From contig JANSYA010000001.1 of the NCBI GenBank assembly GCA_024742665.1, forward strand, positions 310,001 to 374,000: 64,000 nt of DNA. Direction: 5' to 3'. Source of the stretch: a bacterium. Lineage in GTDB: Bacteria > Spirochaetota > Leptospiria > Leptospirales > Leptonemataceae. Within the stretch, counting starts at the first letter, position 1; each line of letters begins with the position of its first letter. The notes under the pieces are model-generated. The model did not search any database. It worked only from the letters and a program-made list of their open reading frames with translations, and was not told where the DNA came from. Position numbers and translations under genes: made by a program. Positions 1 to 8,130 of the stretch are shown here, in pieces.

Positions 1-1440
1 CTTGTTCTGGGCGCGGCTTTCATTCCGGTCATGCTCGAAGGCGGACTGGATAATTTCGACGGCATGTCCGCTGTTCTGCTGCCGCTGGTGCTCGCCGGTC
101 TTGGTATCGTTGCTTCGATCATCGGAACCTTCTTCGTTCGCACGGGCGAAGGTGGAGATCCCCAGGCTGCGCTAACTCGCGGTCACCTGATCTCTTCGAT
201 TCTGATGCTGGGTCTGACCCTCGGCGCGATCATGCACATGCTGCCCGAAACCTGGAGCGCGGTCGACACGCTGACCGGCGTTGCGCGCGAATACACCGCG
301 ATGGGCGTATTCTACGCTACGGCGATCGGCCTTGTCATCGGCCTGCTGGTCGGTTTCGTAACCGAGCACTACACTGGCACCGGCAAACCGCCGGTCGTTA
401 ACATTGTAAAACAATCCATTACCGGTTCCGCGACGAACATCATCGCGGGTCTGGGCGTTGGTATGATGTCTACCGCTATCCCGATCCTCCTGATCGCGGC
501 CGGTATCATCAGCTCGTACTACTTCGCCGGTCTGTACGGCATCGCAATCGCCGCTCTGGGTATGCTGGCTAACACCGGTATTCAGCTGGCAGTCGACGCT
601 TACGGTCCGATCGCGGATAACGCGGGCGGTATCGCTGAGATGGCGGAACTGCCGCCGGAAGTTCGCGAGCGCACTGACAAACTGGACGCGGTTGGTAACA
701 CCACTGCTGCAGTCGGTAAAGGTTTCGCGATCGCTTCTGCGGCTCTGACCGCTCTGGCTCTGTTCTCTGCTTTCATGCAGCAAACCGAGCTCACTTCGAT
801 TAACGTTGCGAATCCGTACGTTATGGCGGGTCTGTTCGTCGGTGGCATGCTACCGTTCGTATTCTCCGCTCTGGCGATGGGCGCTGTAGGCCGCGCCGCG
901 ATGGCGATGATCTTCGAAGTGCGCCGTCAGTTCACCAGCATTCCCGAGTTGAAAGCGGCTCTGGAAGTGATGAAGAAGTACGAAGGCAATCTCGACAAGA
1001 TGCGTTCCGGCGATCGTAAGATCTTCGACGCGGCCGACGGCAAAGCGGAATACGCGAAGTGCGTTGAGATTTCCACGCAGTCCGCGATTCGCGAAATGAT
1101 GGCTCCGGGCCTGCTCGCGATCATCACTCCCGTTCTCGTCGGCTATCTCTTCGGCGCTGAAACCCTGGGCGGCCTGCTGGCCGGCGTAACGGTTTCCGGC
1201 GTGCTCATGGCGATCTTCCAGTCTAACGCCGGCGGCGCCTGGGACAACGCGAAGAAGATGTTCGAAGGCGGCGTCACCATCGACGGCGTAGAATACAAAA
1301 AAGGTTCCGACGCTCACAAAGCGGCCGTTACCGGCGACACCGTCGGCGACCCGCTGAAAGACACCTCCGGTCCTTCGATCAACATTCTGATCAAACTGAT
1401 GAGCGTTGTAGCTCTGGTGGTTTATCCGCTGATTCGGTAA
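1..1440 (+). CDS. hppA: Membrane-bound ion-translocating pyrophosphatase (3' part, K+-dependent type)
   Basis: The reading frame is open from base 1, so the gene starts before the window; 479 C-terminal residues are visible. The protein hydrolyses pyrophosphate in the cytoplasm and uses the energy to pump H+ or Na+ across the inner membrane. The sequence is a string of hydrophobic helices with the family's conserved blocks [40 protein letters not shown] and [14 protein letters not shown], which bind Mg-PPi. In [10 protein letters not shown] the Ala and Gly sit where K+-independent enzymes have Lys and Thr, so by family knowledge this is the K+-dependent subclass. Na+ versus H+ specificity cannot be told from the part seen. 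It ends in PLIR, as expected for a full C-terminus, and is followed by a strong terminator. Confidence 0.96.
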   Translation, partial: LVLGAAFIPVMLEGGLDNFDGMSAVLLPLVLAGLGIVASIIGTFFVRTGEGGDPQAALTRGHLISSILMLGLTLGAIMHMLPETWSAVDTLTGVAREYTAMGVFYATAIGLVIGLLVGFVTEHYTGTGKPPVVNIVKQSITGSATNIIAGLGVGMMSTAIPILLIAAGIISSYYFAGLYGIAIAALGMLANTGIQLAVDAYGPIADNAGGIAEMAELPPEVRERTDKLDAVGNTTAAVGKGFAIASAALTALALFSAFMQQTELTSINVANPYVMAGLFVGGMLPFVFSALAMGAVGRAAMAMIFEVRRQFTSIPELKAALEVMKKYEGNLDKMRSGDRKIFDAADGKAEYAKCVEISTQSAIREMMAPGLLAIITPVLVGYLFGAETLGGLLAGVTVSGVLMAIFQSNAGGAWDNAKKMFEGGVTIDGVEYKKGSDAHKAAVTGDTVGDPLKDTSGPSINILIKLMSVVALVVYPLIR

Positions 1441-1503
1441 GTTTGATTTAGAAGATCTTATGCACGGCGCGCTCCTTTGAATTGGGAGCGTGCTGGCCTG
1501 AGC

Positions 1504-1543
1504 AAAAGCCGCCGTTCCGCGATTCGCGAGACGGCGGCTTTTT
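1504..1543 (+). terminator. Rho-independent terminator of hppA
   Basis: The stem GCCGCCGT/ACGGCGGC (1508-1515 with 1531-1538) has a small internal GC pairing in its loop and is followed by TTTTT. It lies 64 bases after the hppA stop. The A-run on the left makes it possibly bidirectional. Confidence 0.85.
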
Positions 1544-1574
1544 GTGCGCGCGCGAATTTCTAAAATCCGCTGCA

Positions 1575-1589
1575 TTGCATTCTATGCAA
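1575..1589. promoter_or_regulatory. Short palindrome upstream of the DUF4157 gene
   Basis: TTGCAT-TCT-ATGCAA is a perfect 6-3-6 dyad. A second GC-rich dyad (CGCGGCG/CGCCGCG, 1623-1644) with a T-rich loop follows. Both lie in the 172-base gap between the hppA terminator and the next gene. They may be operator or mRNA-leader elements; there is no direct evidence for a role. Confidence 0.3.
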
Positions 1590-1715
1590 CGCTTCTTCAG
1601 ATTCGCGAAAGAATGTGAAATTCGCGGCGCTTTTTTTCGCCGCGTTCCCGGCCCGAAGCAATGCGGCCGATTCCCGCCTTGACGGGTCATCGATTCCGGC
1701 CAGAATTTCAGGCCT

Positions 1716-3047
1716 ATGGGAAACAGAGCGTGTAAAAAACCCGCGGCGCGTAGCGGGATGCAATCGAAGTCGCGACCGCCGCAGAACGGCCTTGCGATCC
1801 AGCGCAAGACGCTGTCGATGAGCGCCGCGAGCGATCCGCTTGAGTCCGAGGCGGACCGCGCCGCCGACCAGGTGATGAGCGCGCCTTCAACGGCGTCCCG
1901 TTCCACGCCTCGACCGATTATCGGGGGCCGGCCGGCCGCACCACGGATTTCCCGACGCGGGGACGGTGCTGCGCAGACCACGGCCGGAGTTTCTCCGCAG
2001 GCGAATCAACGAATTTCGTCAGTCAGCCGCGAACCGGGTCAGGCGCTTCCGGATTCGGAGCGCAGTTTTTTCGAGTCACGCTTTCAGCGCGATTTCGGCA
2101 ATGTCCGCATTCATACGAACGCAGCGGCGGCGGAAGCGGCCGAGTCAGTGAACGCACGAGCCTTTACTCTCGGTCAAAACATCGCCTTCGCCGGGGGCGA
2201 ATACCGTCCGGGCACGACGAGCGGTCGACGTTTGCTGGCCCACGAACTGGCGCATACGGTGCAGCAGCGGTCGGTGAGCAAGCACTCTATTCAGCGGGAA
2301 GAGAAAAAGAAGACAAAGCCGGGCAAAGCTCCTCCGCATCCGCTGGATGCAATTTTTCTAAAAGGGACGCGCGTGCGGCGTTATGCCGACGGTAAGGTGA
2401 TGTATGTCGAAACCGTTTTGGGGCCGAGGATATTGCAGGATACCATTCAGGCGCCCGAGAGCCATACCGGATCATCAAGCCAGGGGATTCGCAGAACCAT
2501 CGCTTCGCATCCAGGCGTTGGGTCTGCAATCGATCGAACCCGGGTTACGATTTTACGCGCGGCGTATATTGGCGGCGGTCGATTTAATTTTGCTGACGGG
2601 CATATCTGGAAGGTGGATCCTCGAATAAAGGGCGACGCTTTTAATATTGTCTCGCGCGCCGATAAACACGGACAGCCATTTACCCTTGTGGACTTTCGCG
2701 GTAATTCTGAGAATCGACCCGTGAAGGGCGGTGAACGTCCAAGGGTGGATCTCGGTTATTATAAAACTCCAAAGGGTCGAAAATTCGGCGATGGAAAATT
2801 GATCTGGGTGGAACGATACGATTATCTGGACAGTTCTTTTCTGGGCGCCTTCCGGGGCAGAGCCGGGGCGTGGAAATGGAAACCGGCTCCCACGGAGAAA
2901 CCGCCTCATAGCGAAAAGAAACCGTGGCGGGATATTCTGAATGAAAAACTGAATCCGCCGAACCCTGCGGGTCATTTTCACGAATTGATCAATGTGGACG
3001 CTGATGGAAAATTCGACGACTCTGATCGCCCCTATCGATTTCCCTGA
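1716..3047 (+). CDS. DUF4157 (eCIS core) protein with HELAH zinc-peptidase-like motif
   Basis: 443 residues. Residues 42-54 carry the acidic ESEADRAADQVM segment that commonly precedes DUF4157. Residues about 112-186 are the DUF4157 domain itself, with the FGNVRIHT block (about 127-134), ARAFTLGQNIAFAGG, and LLAHELAHTVQQR holding the HExxH-type motif at 176-180. DUF4157 proteins are known from cargo/effectors and accessory proteins of extracellular contractile injection systems. Residues 200-443 are basic and match nothing I recognise; they would be the cargo or toxin part by analogy. No injection-system structural gene is present in this window. There is no signal peptide. The start is uncertain: ATG 1716 has no clear ribosome site and ATG 1758 (Met15) is an alternative. 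Confidence 0.8.
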   Translation: MGNRACKKPAARSGMQSKSRPPQNGLAIQRKTLSMSAASDPLESEADRAADQVMSAPSTASRSTPRPIIGGRPAAPRISRRGDGAAQTTAGVSPQANQRISSVSREPGQALPDSERSFFESRFQRDFGNVRIHTNAAAAEAAESVNARAFTLGQNIAFAGGEYRPGTTSGRRLLAHELAHTVQQRSVSKHSIQREEKKKTKPGKAPPHPLDAIFLKGTRVRRYADGKVMYVETVLGPRILQDTIQAPESHTGSSSQGIRRTIASHPGVGSAIDRTRVTILRAAYIGGGRFNFADGHIWKVDPRIKGDAFNIVSRADKHGQPFTLVDFRGNSENRPVKGGERPRVDLGYYKTPKGRKFGDGKLIWVERYDYLDSSFLGAFRGRAGAWKWKPAPTEKPPHSEKKPWRDILNEKLNPPNPAGHFHELINVDADGKFDDSDRPYRFP

Positions 3048-3100
3048 GAAGCTGAACGGCATCGAATCGTCCCGTCGTTTCTCTATCGCAACTCGCGGCG

Positions 3101-3150
3101 CACAAAACGAAACAGCCGCCGCGTCGCATAATACGAAACGGCGGCCTGTT
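3101..3150 (-). terminator. Terminator between convergent genes, mainly for the lipoprotein
   Basis: GCCGCCG (3115-3121) pairs with CGGCGGC (3139-3145), and after a one-base bulge AACA pairs with TGTT. Read on the minus strand the stem is followed by a T-rich run (TGTTTCGTTTTG). It lies 18 bases beyond the lipoprotein stop. Confidence 0.75.
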
Positions 3151-3167
3151 ATTCGCGCGACTCTAGC

Positions 3168-3557
3168 TTACAGCGACTTCGGCGTATAGTCCACGCCTTC
3201 GACGAGCTCCGGGGCCACGAATCCGCCGTCCGCGTTCGCCGAGCTGGAGAGCGGTCCAAATTCCGCAGCCGTGCCGACCGGGCAATCGCCGGAATTGGCG
3301 CAGGCCACAATCGAAGTGTAGCAGGAATTTGACGCGTCGCAGGAAAATCGGCTGCTGGTGCAGCCGGCTATGTTCTGGCGACAGCTGCTGTTGGCGGCCG
3401 CGTTGTTATTGGCGACAACGACGGCTGCGACCAGCAGCAGCGCGGTATCTTCATCCAGACCTTCCGCTTCTGGCTCGTCTTCTTCCGTGCTGCACGCGCC
3501 CAAAAGGGAGATGCAGGCGATCAGGCTGATCACCGTGAATTTTCTGAATTGTTTCAT
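3168..3557 (-). CDS. Small cysteine-rich lipoprotein
   Basis: 129 residues. The signal peptide MKQFRKFTVISLIACISLLG is followed by a lipobox LLGAC (Cys22), then an acidic stretch (STEEDEPEAEG). The mature part has an Ala/Asn-rich segment and six Cys in about 35 residues (the SSCRQNIAGC...SGDCP region), probably disulphide-bonded in the periplasm or on the outer membrane. I chose ATG 3557 because GGAG lies about 10 bases upstream and because it gives a proper signal peptide; an upstream in-frame ATG (3599) would add 14 residues. Function is unknown. It is transcribed alone, with a terminator behind it, and is divergent from the Fe-S assembly gene. Confidence 0.8.
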   Translation of the reverse strand: MKQFRKFTVISLIACISLLGACSTEEDEPEAEGLDEDTALLLVAAVVVANNNAAANSSCRQNIAGCTSSRFSCDASNSCYTSIVACANSGDCPVGTAAEFGPLSSSANADGGFVAPELVEGVDYTPKSL

Positions 3558-3777
3558 ATTAGAGAAACTCCATAGATTGAATCTTTTGGTCTCTAACATG
3601 GATATTAAATATTTTTAGATTAATTCTCGCTATCCCCCTGCGCGGTCAATCGCTTTTCGATAGCCGAAACGCCACGCCGCTGTATGTCTTGATCGCCGGC
3701 CGGCTGAACCGCCATAAAACCGGCTCCAATCGCGCCGATTCAGCTGTTTTGAGGGTCTGGAGAACGCTTTTTCCCGG

Positions 3778-3806
3778 TTGCAGGCCAGGCTGATCCTGAT
3801 TATCTT
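3778..3806 (+). promoter_or_regulatory. Sigma-70-type promoter of the DUF59 gene
   Basis: TTGCAG (3778-3783), a 17-base spacer and TATCTT (3801-3806). The expected start site is near 3813, only about three bases before ATG 3816, so the mRNA would be nearly leaderless. Confidence 0.5.
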
Positions 3807-3815
3807 TCCAGTACT

Positions 3816-4133
3816 ATGGCCGAAACTGAGACCCTGAAAAAGCAAGTTTGGGAAGAAATCGCGAAAGTCGAGGACCCCGAAATCGGCCTGAGTTTGACCG
3901 AATTGGGGCTCGTGTACGACCTTACAATTGACGAAAATAAAAAGGCCGACGTGACCATGACCTTTACTTCGATGGGCTGCCCCTATGGGCCCCAGCTAAA
4001 GGCGGAAGTGCACGCGGCGGCGACGCGGGTCGAAGATATTTCCGACGCGCACGTCGAGGTGGTTTTCAGTCCGGCATGGGATCCAAGAGAAATGGCCAGC
4101 GAAGATGCAAAGATGCACCTGGGCATCTACTAG
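3816..4133 (+). CDS. MIP18/DUF59 family Fe-S cluster assembly protein (SufT/PaaD-like)
   Basis: 105 residues, the usual length for the stand-alone DUF59 family. The family helps mature or insert iron-sulphur clusters (SufT, PaaD, eukaryotic MIP18). Visible hallmarks are VEDPEIGLSLTELGLVYD near the N-terminus, the single conserved Cys in FTSMGCPYGP, and the C-terminal PAWDPREMASEDAK block. The Cys is the residue expected to contact the cluster or target. No other suf gene is nearby. The promoter lies so close that the transcript would have almost no leader; accordingly no ribosome site is seen before the ATG. Confidence 0.9.
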   Translation: MAETETLKKQVWEEIAKVEDPEIGLSLTELGLVYDLTIDENKKADVTMTFTSMGCPYGPQLKAEVHAAATRVEDISDAHVEVVFSPAWDPREMASEDAKMHLGIY

Positions 4134-4140
4134 TTCAAGC

Positions 4141-4172
4141 ACCCGGGCAATTATTGACCCGGGCACCCGGGT
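4141..4172. repeat. Three copies of ACCCGGGCA/T
   Basis: ACCCGGGCA occurs at 4141-4149 and 4157-4165, and CACCCGGGT at 4164-4172, just after the DUF59 stop. Each contains the palindrome CCCGGG. This may form a weak hairpin, but there is no T-run, so I do not call it a terminator. Confidence 0.4.
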
Positions 4173-4240
4173 ATCTGTCGCCTCTATCACGCGGGCGGCG
4201 ATCGCATGGATCGGGCCTGCTGCGTTCTGGAATCCTGCTC

Positions 4241-5176
4241 ATGTGTTTTGCGCTGGCGCTGTTTTTCGCGCCGGCCTGCGGGAGCAGTTTGCCGCTGCAG
4301 CTCTTCTTTCGTCCTTCGGGCACCACGGTTGAAGTTTATAAACGGCGCCCGGTCCCGCTCAAGCTTGTCGTATATCCGAGGCCGCCCGGCGGCACGGCCC
4401 GCGGCGCGGTGATCTTTATCCATGGCGGCGGCTGGAGCGTTGCCGGCGCCGGTATCCCGACCTATCAGGACTGGCACGAACCTTTGCAAAAGGCGGGGCT
4501 GCGCGCTTTCGCATTAGAGCATCGCGTGCCGCCGCGCTATCGCGGACGCGATCACATTAACGACTGCGTCGACGCCGTGCGATACATTGAACGCAACGCG
4601 CAACGTTTCGGGATCCCCGCGGATCGCATGGCCCTTGTCGGATTTTCTTCCGGCGGCCACCTGGCGGTCATGACCGGGCTGACGCTTTCGCGTCCGCGGC
4701 CCGGCATGCGTTCGCTATCGGGGGCGGGGCCGGTGCAGGCGGTCGTCGCGTACTATGCGCCCCTCGATCCCGAAAGACTGCTGGAAGATACCACGAACCC
4801 GGAGCTGCGCAAGGTCCTGGTAAACTATCTGCCGCGTTTTTCGGTAACGCCCACGGATGCGCCGAATAGTACGGGCAATCAGCTCAGCGAACTGCGGCGC
4901 AGTTTTTATGAACGCGCTCTGACTGATATCTCCCCCATGCACCACATGCACGCCTTCGCGCCTCCGATGTATTTGCTACACGGAGTCCGCGACGAACTGA
5001 TTCCAGTCGAACAGAGCCGGGCCTTTCGCGATCGGGCGAATTCGATCAAGCCTGGAGCCGCCCGGCTGGAAGAAGTCGGGAAGGGCGATCATCACTTCAT
5101 TCGTTCGCGCAACCGCTGGGCTCGTGCAGCCGACGAAGCCGCTCTCGATTTTATTCAGGAGCGCTTCGAGCACTGA
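4241..5176 (+). CDS. Alpha/beta hydrolase (HGGGW esterase/lipase type), probable lipoprotein
   Basis: 311 residues from ATG 4241. It begins with a hydrophobic segment ending in a lipobox-like FAPAC, so it is probably exported and lipid-anchored. The oxyanion motif HGGGW (about residues 61-65), nucleophile elbow GFSSG (Ser about 136), acid in LLHGVRDELIP and the catalytic His in GKGDHHFI make the triad of the carboxylesterase/BD-FAE-like family. The frame is open further upstream (to 4076, overlapping the previous gene), but that extension is not like a signal peptide. The chosen start lacks basic residues in its n-region, so the true start could be a few codons earlier. The substrate is unknown. 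Confidence 0.8.
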   Translation: MCFALALFFAPACGSSLPLQLFFRPSGTTVEVYKRRPVPLKLVVYPRPPGGTARGAVIFIHGGGWSVAGAGIPTYQDWHEPLQKAGLRAFALEHRVPPRYRGRDHINDCVDAVRYIERNAQRFGIPADRMALVGFSSGGHLAVMTGLTLSRPRPGMRSLSGAGPVQAVVAYYAPLDPERLLEDTTNPELRKVLVNYLPRFSVTPTDAPNSTGNQLSELRRSFYERALTDISPMHHMHAFAPPMYLLHGVRDELIPVEQSRAFRDRANSIKPGAARLEEVGKGDHHFIRSRNRWARAADEAALDFIQERFEH

Positions 5177-5232
5177 GGGATACGTTCGCCTTTGACGGGC
5201 CGCGATATTACCGCGCCGAATTGGCTTCGATC

Positions 5233-6429
5233 TTACTCCGCCAGGTTGGCTTCGATAAATTCGCGGATGAGGCGCGTCGCGTTCGGTTGAATGATGCGAA
5301 AAGGATTCATGCGTTCCAGGGCGAGGCCCGGCCCCTGAAGATCCCGCTCCTGCTTTTTCAGGAAGTGATTCATGGCCGGCAGAATCTGCAGCCGGTAGTT
5401 TTTATTCGTGCGCAGTTTGTCCGCGAGATCGCGCGTGCTTGCCATCGCTTCCGGCGGAAGTTCCGAATCCATCGTGCCGATGAGATGCAGGACGGGCACG
5501 TCGTATTGCAGCAGCACTCGCAGCGAAGCTTCCAGATCGAGCTGCGCGGCTGTCTCCCGGAATTCGCGCATCCCGTCGGAATGCAAAAAACGCAGAGCCT
5601 CGCGAAACGCGACCAGGTCCGGCGGCGGCTGTTCCGTCGCCGCGATTTCCTTTTCCGGCAGGCGGCCGTCTTTTAGAAGCTGTCGCCATTCGGCGCGAGC
5701 GCGTTCCACGATCGCAGGATCCACGTTCTTACGCTGCATATTATACAGCAGCTGGCGACCCCACTGTTCCAGCAGCGTTCCCGAGGTATCGCAGGCCAGC
5801 AGGACGACGCCGGCCGGTCGCGGCCCCGGCTTCGTCGCTCCGGCCTTTGCCTGCTTGCCGTTGGCGCGGCTCTTTAGTTCGTCGGCGACCGCTTTGAGCG
5901 CCAGCGCGCAGCCGCTGTCGTGGGCGATATAAAAAACCGGCGCGGGCCCGGCGGTGATTGGTTCGGGACCAAGCCCTTCAATTTTAATGCTCGGGGCAAA
6001 ACGGCGGCGGCCCGCCCGGGCGACGCTGAGAATATCGGTCGCCATTAGCTCCAGGTCCGTGCTGGTTCGCCTGGAAGCCCGGGTTTCGCCGGTGCCGCGA
6101 TGATCAAAACGCAGGCTGTGATAGCCCGCGCCGCCCAGGATCGCGGCGAGCCTTTCGCCCGTGCGAAACGATACCGAGCGAGAATTCCAGTCCCGGTCCA
6201 GGCTGCGTTCGGCGACCTGAACGATGATTGGGCGCGCAGTGTCCTGCGTCTTGACCTGCACCGCGGTCGTCGCCAGGCTCGCTCCATCCGCCGCCGTAAC
6301 CTCGAATTCTTTTTCGTTATAGTCGAAATCCTCCGGGATGTCGTCGGGCGTATAGAGCCGCGTGAACATCGAATAGGCGACCAGCGCGATCAGGGGGACG
6401 GCGAGAGTGATGATTACAAATTTACGCAT
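5233..6429 (-). CDS. Alpha/beta hydrolase, membrane-anchored, with Asp at the nucleophile position
   Basis: 398 residues. It starts at ATG 6429 with a single N-terminal membrane anchor (MRKFVIITLAVPLIALVAYS), and AGGAAC lies upstream as a ribosome site. The fold signature RFDHRGTGET and the nucleophile elbow AHDSG are visible. In the usual GHSMG pattern the middle residue is Ser; here it is Asp, as in haloalkane dehalogenases and epoxide hydrolases, although the adjacent Ser could also act. The acid (LIGTMDSELPPE) and the C-terminal His (LPAMNHFLKK) follow in the right order. It is the second gene after lhgO, 52 bases downstream, and probably co-transcribed. The substrate is unknown. Confidence 0.78.
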   Translation of the reverse strand: MRKFVIITLAVPLIALVAYSMFTRLYTPDDIPEDFDYNEKEFEVTAADGASLATTAVQVKTQDTARPIIVQVAERSLDRDWNSRSVSFRTGERLAAILGGAGYHSLRFDHRGTGETRASRRTSTDLELMATDILSVARAGRRRFAPSIKIEGLGPEPITAGPAPVFYIAHDSGCALALKAVADELKSRANGKQAKAGATKPGPRPAGVVLLACDTSGTLLEQWGRQLLYNMQRKNVDPAIVERARAEWRQLLKDGRLPEKEIAATEQPPPDLVAFREALRFLHSDGMREFRETAAQLDLEASLRVLLQYDVPVLHLIGTMDSELPPEAMASTRDLADKLRTNKNYRLQILPAMNHFLKKQERDLQGPGLALERMNPFRIIQPNATRLIREFIEANLAE

Positions 6430-6464
6430 AAGATTTGGTGTTCCTGTGAGTCGCGCTTGATCGA

Positions 6465-6491
6465 CGCTCATTCGTCGTCGCTCATTCGTCG
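6465..6491. repeat. 13-base direct duplication at the lhgO stop
   Basis: CGCTCATTCGTCG occurs at 6465-6477 and again at 6479-6491. The second copy contains the lhgO stop codon, so the duplication repeats the end of the gene. Confidence 0.6.
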
Positions 6492-7756
6492 GCGGCCAGA
6501 CGGGCCAGAGCTCGCTCTGCGATGTGCCGGCCGATCGCGAGGGAAGAGGTCGCCGCGGGCGAAGGCGCGTTGCCAACATTTAACAACCCCCCGTCTTCGT
6601 GAAAATAAAAATCGTCGATCAGGCCCCCATAACGTGCGCAGGCCTGAGCCCGGACTCCCGCGCCGCCCGGGACCAAATCCTCCGATTGAATCTCCGGAAT
6701 CAGCTTCTGGAGGGCGCGTGTGAAGGCCGCCTTCGAAAACGAACGATGCATTTCTGCCAGGCCGGTGCGCCAGTAGCGCCGGGCAACCGAACGAAATCCA
6801 GGCCAGGCGCAGCTGCGCAGCACGTCCCGGGGCGAAATATCTGACCAGCGATAGCCTTCTTTTTTTAGAGCGAAGACCGCGTTCGGACCGGCTTCGACGC
6901 CGCCGTCCATCATCGACGTGAAGTGCACGCCGAGAAAGGGGAAGGCCGGATCCGGAACCGGATAGATCAGACTGCGCACGAGATGCCGGCGTTCGGGGCG
7001 GAGCTTGTAGTACTCGCCGCGAAAGGGCAGGATGCGATAGTCGATCCGCGCGCCGGTGTCTTGGGCGCAGCTTTCGGCGACCGTATCGGAGTGCAGCCCG
7101 GCGCAGTTTATGATCATGCGCGCCGTGACTTCTCGCTCGCGATGGTTGTGCTTGCCGCGATCCGCGCGACCATCGCTTGAGATCGTCTGCAGTACGATTT
7201 TGCCGTCGTTGGATTTGTGTGCGGCCGTCACCCGCGTGCCGTGGCGAATTTCGCCGCCGGCTTCTTGAAAGAGACGCGCGTAAGTTTCACACACGACGCG
7301 ATAGTCTACGATCCCAGCGTAGGGCACCTGGATCGCGGCGACTCCGCGCGCGTGAGGCTCGATTTCTTGCAGCGCTGCAGGGCCAATTTTCTGAATTCGC
7401 TCCAGGCCGTTCGCCAGGCCGCGTTCGTAGATGCGCTCCAGGGCCGGCACTTCGTCGGCGTGAGTGGCGACGATCACTTTGCCGCACAGACGATAGGGCA
7501 CGCCGTTTTCTTCGCAGAAATTCAGCAGCTGCTGATAACCGGCGCGACAGTTGCGGGCCTTCAGGCTGCCCGGCGTATAATAAATGCCGGAGTGGATGAC
7601 GCCGCTGTTGTGACCCGTTTGGTGCGAAGCGATCGCCGTTTCTTTTTCGAATACGACGATGCGTAGCGGCGATCGCCCCTCGCGCGCTTCGCTCAGGCGC
7701 AGGGCCGTCGCAAGACCGACGATTCCGCCTCCGATGATTGCCAGATCGAACTGCAT
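6482..7756 (-). CDS. lhgO: L-2-hydroxyglutarate dehydrogenase/oxidase
   Basis: 424 residues, close to the E. coli enzyme (about 422). It is an FAD enzyme of the DAO family that oxidises L-2-hydroxyglutarate to 2-oxoglutarate at the membrane, repairing a side product of central metabolism. The start MQFDLAIIGGGIVGLATALR holds the dinucleotide-binding GxGxxG variant; HQTGHNSGVIHSGIYY and the C-terminal GGLLNVGNAPSPAATSSLAIG block are typical. The frame stays open to 7972, but ATG 7756 places the FAD motif at the usual position. It is followed by the membrane-anchored hydrolase on the same strand. Confidence 0.92.
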   Translation of the reverse strand: MQFDLAIIGGGIVGLATALRLSEAREGRSPLRIVVFEKETAIASHQTGHNSGVIHSGIYYTPGSLKARNCRAGYQQLLNFCEENGVPYRLCGKVIVATHADEVPALERIYERGLANGLERIQKIGPAALQEIEPHARGVAAIQVPYAGIVDYRVVCETYARLFQEAGGEIRHGTRVTAAHKSNDGKIVLQTISSDGRADRGKHNHREREVTARMIINCAGLHSDTVAESCAQDTGARIDYRILPFRGEYYKLRPERRHLVRSLIYPVPDPAFPFLGVHFTSMMDGGVEAGPNAVFALKKEGYRWSDISPRDVLRSCAWPGFRSVARRYWRTGLAEMHRSFSKAAFTRALQKLIPEIQSEDLVPGGAGVRAQACARYGGLIDDFYFHEDGGLLNVGNAPSPAATSSLAIGRHIAERALARLAADE

Positions 7757-7982
7757 GCGGTAAGGACAGTTGGCCGCGCTGCTTCGGGCTGGCAAGCGTG
7801 ATCCGGTCGATTCTTGCGCGTCGATGAGTCGTCGTTTACTCGTCGCGACGGAATCCCGGCGACGAATTTTCGTCGTCCGGCCTGGCCCTGAATCATCCCG
7901 TTTAAGATGTATACTGTGAAGCGCATAGAATCTGTGTTTCGCGACGAAATAGAAAAATCTTCGGCGCGGCACGCGAATTGCA
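7757..7982. other. Divergent intergenic region between lhgO and the leader ORF
   Basis: This part of the 374-base gap holds the promoters of lhgO (minus) and of the 8131 gene (plus). A TATACT (7911-7916) on the plus strand is a possible -10 box but has no good -35. GTCGTCG/CGACGAC-like half-sites recur around 7825-7875. I see no coding sequence. Confidence 0.4.
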
Positions 7983-8099
7983 ATGACGATGGCAGTCAGT
8001 TTCCAGAGATCAACCTGCTGTTGTGGCTGGAATTTTGAAACCCATACGAGATTACATGGAACGAACGGGCGCTCGCCTGCGGGGCGCCCGCTTTTTTGA
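7983..8099 (+). CDS. Possible 38-codon leader peptide with Cys-Cys-Cys
   Basis: ATG 7983 opens a 38-residue frame with three consecutive cysteine codons (TGC TGT TGT, residues 12-14, in the sequence STCCCGW). It runs through a rho-independent terminator hairpin and stops with TGA (8097-8099) at the end of its T-run. Nothing else upstream on this strand needs a terminator. The arrangement resembles a leader peptide whose translation decides attenuation of the 8131 gene. There is no clear ribosome site, and chance cannot be excluded for such a short frame. Confidence 0.35.
   Translation: MTMAVSFQRSTCCCGWNFETHTRLHGTNGRSPAGRPLF
8066..8097 (+). terminator. Rho-independent terminator/attenuator before the sensor-phosphatase gene
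   Basis: CGGGCGC (8066-8072) pairs with GCGCCCG (8084-8090), followed by CTTTTTT. It is 33 bases before ATG 8131 and inside the transcribed leader, so it is likely an attenuator, or the end of a short RNA, rather than an end-of-operon terminator. Confidence 0.7.
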
Positions 8100-8130
8100 T
8101 TCCGCTCGAAGCCCTGCGGGTTTTATATTT

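Noticed and set aside
172..783. 203-residue minus-strand frame within hppA
   Set aside because: Antisense shadow of a membrane pyrophosphatase with complete motifs.
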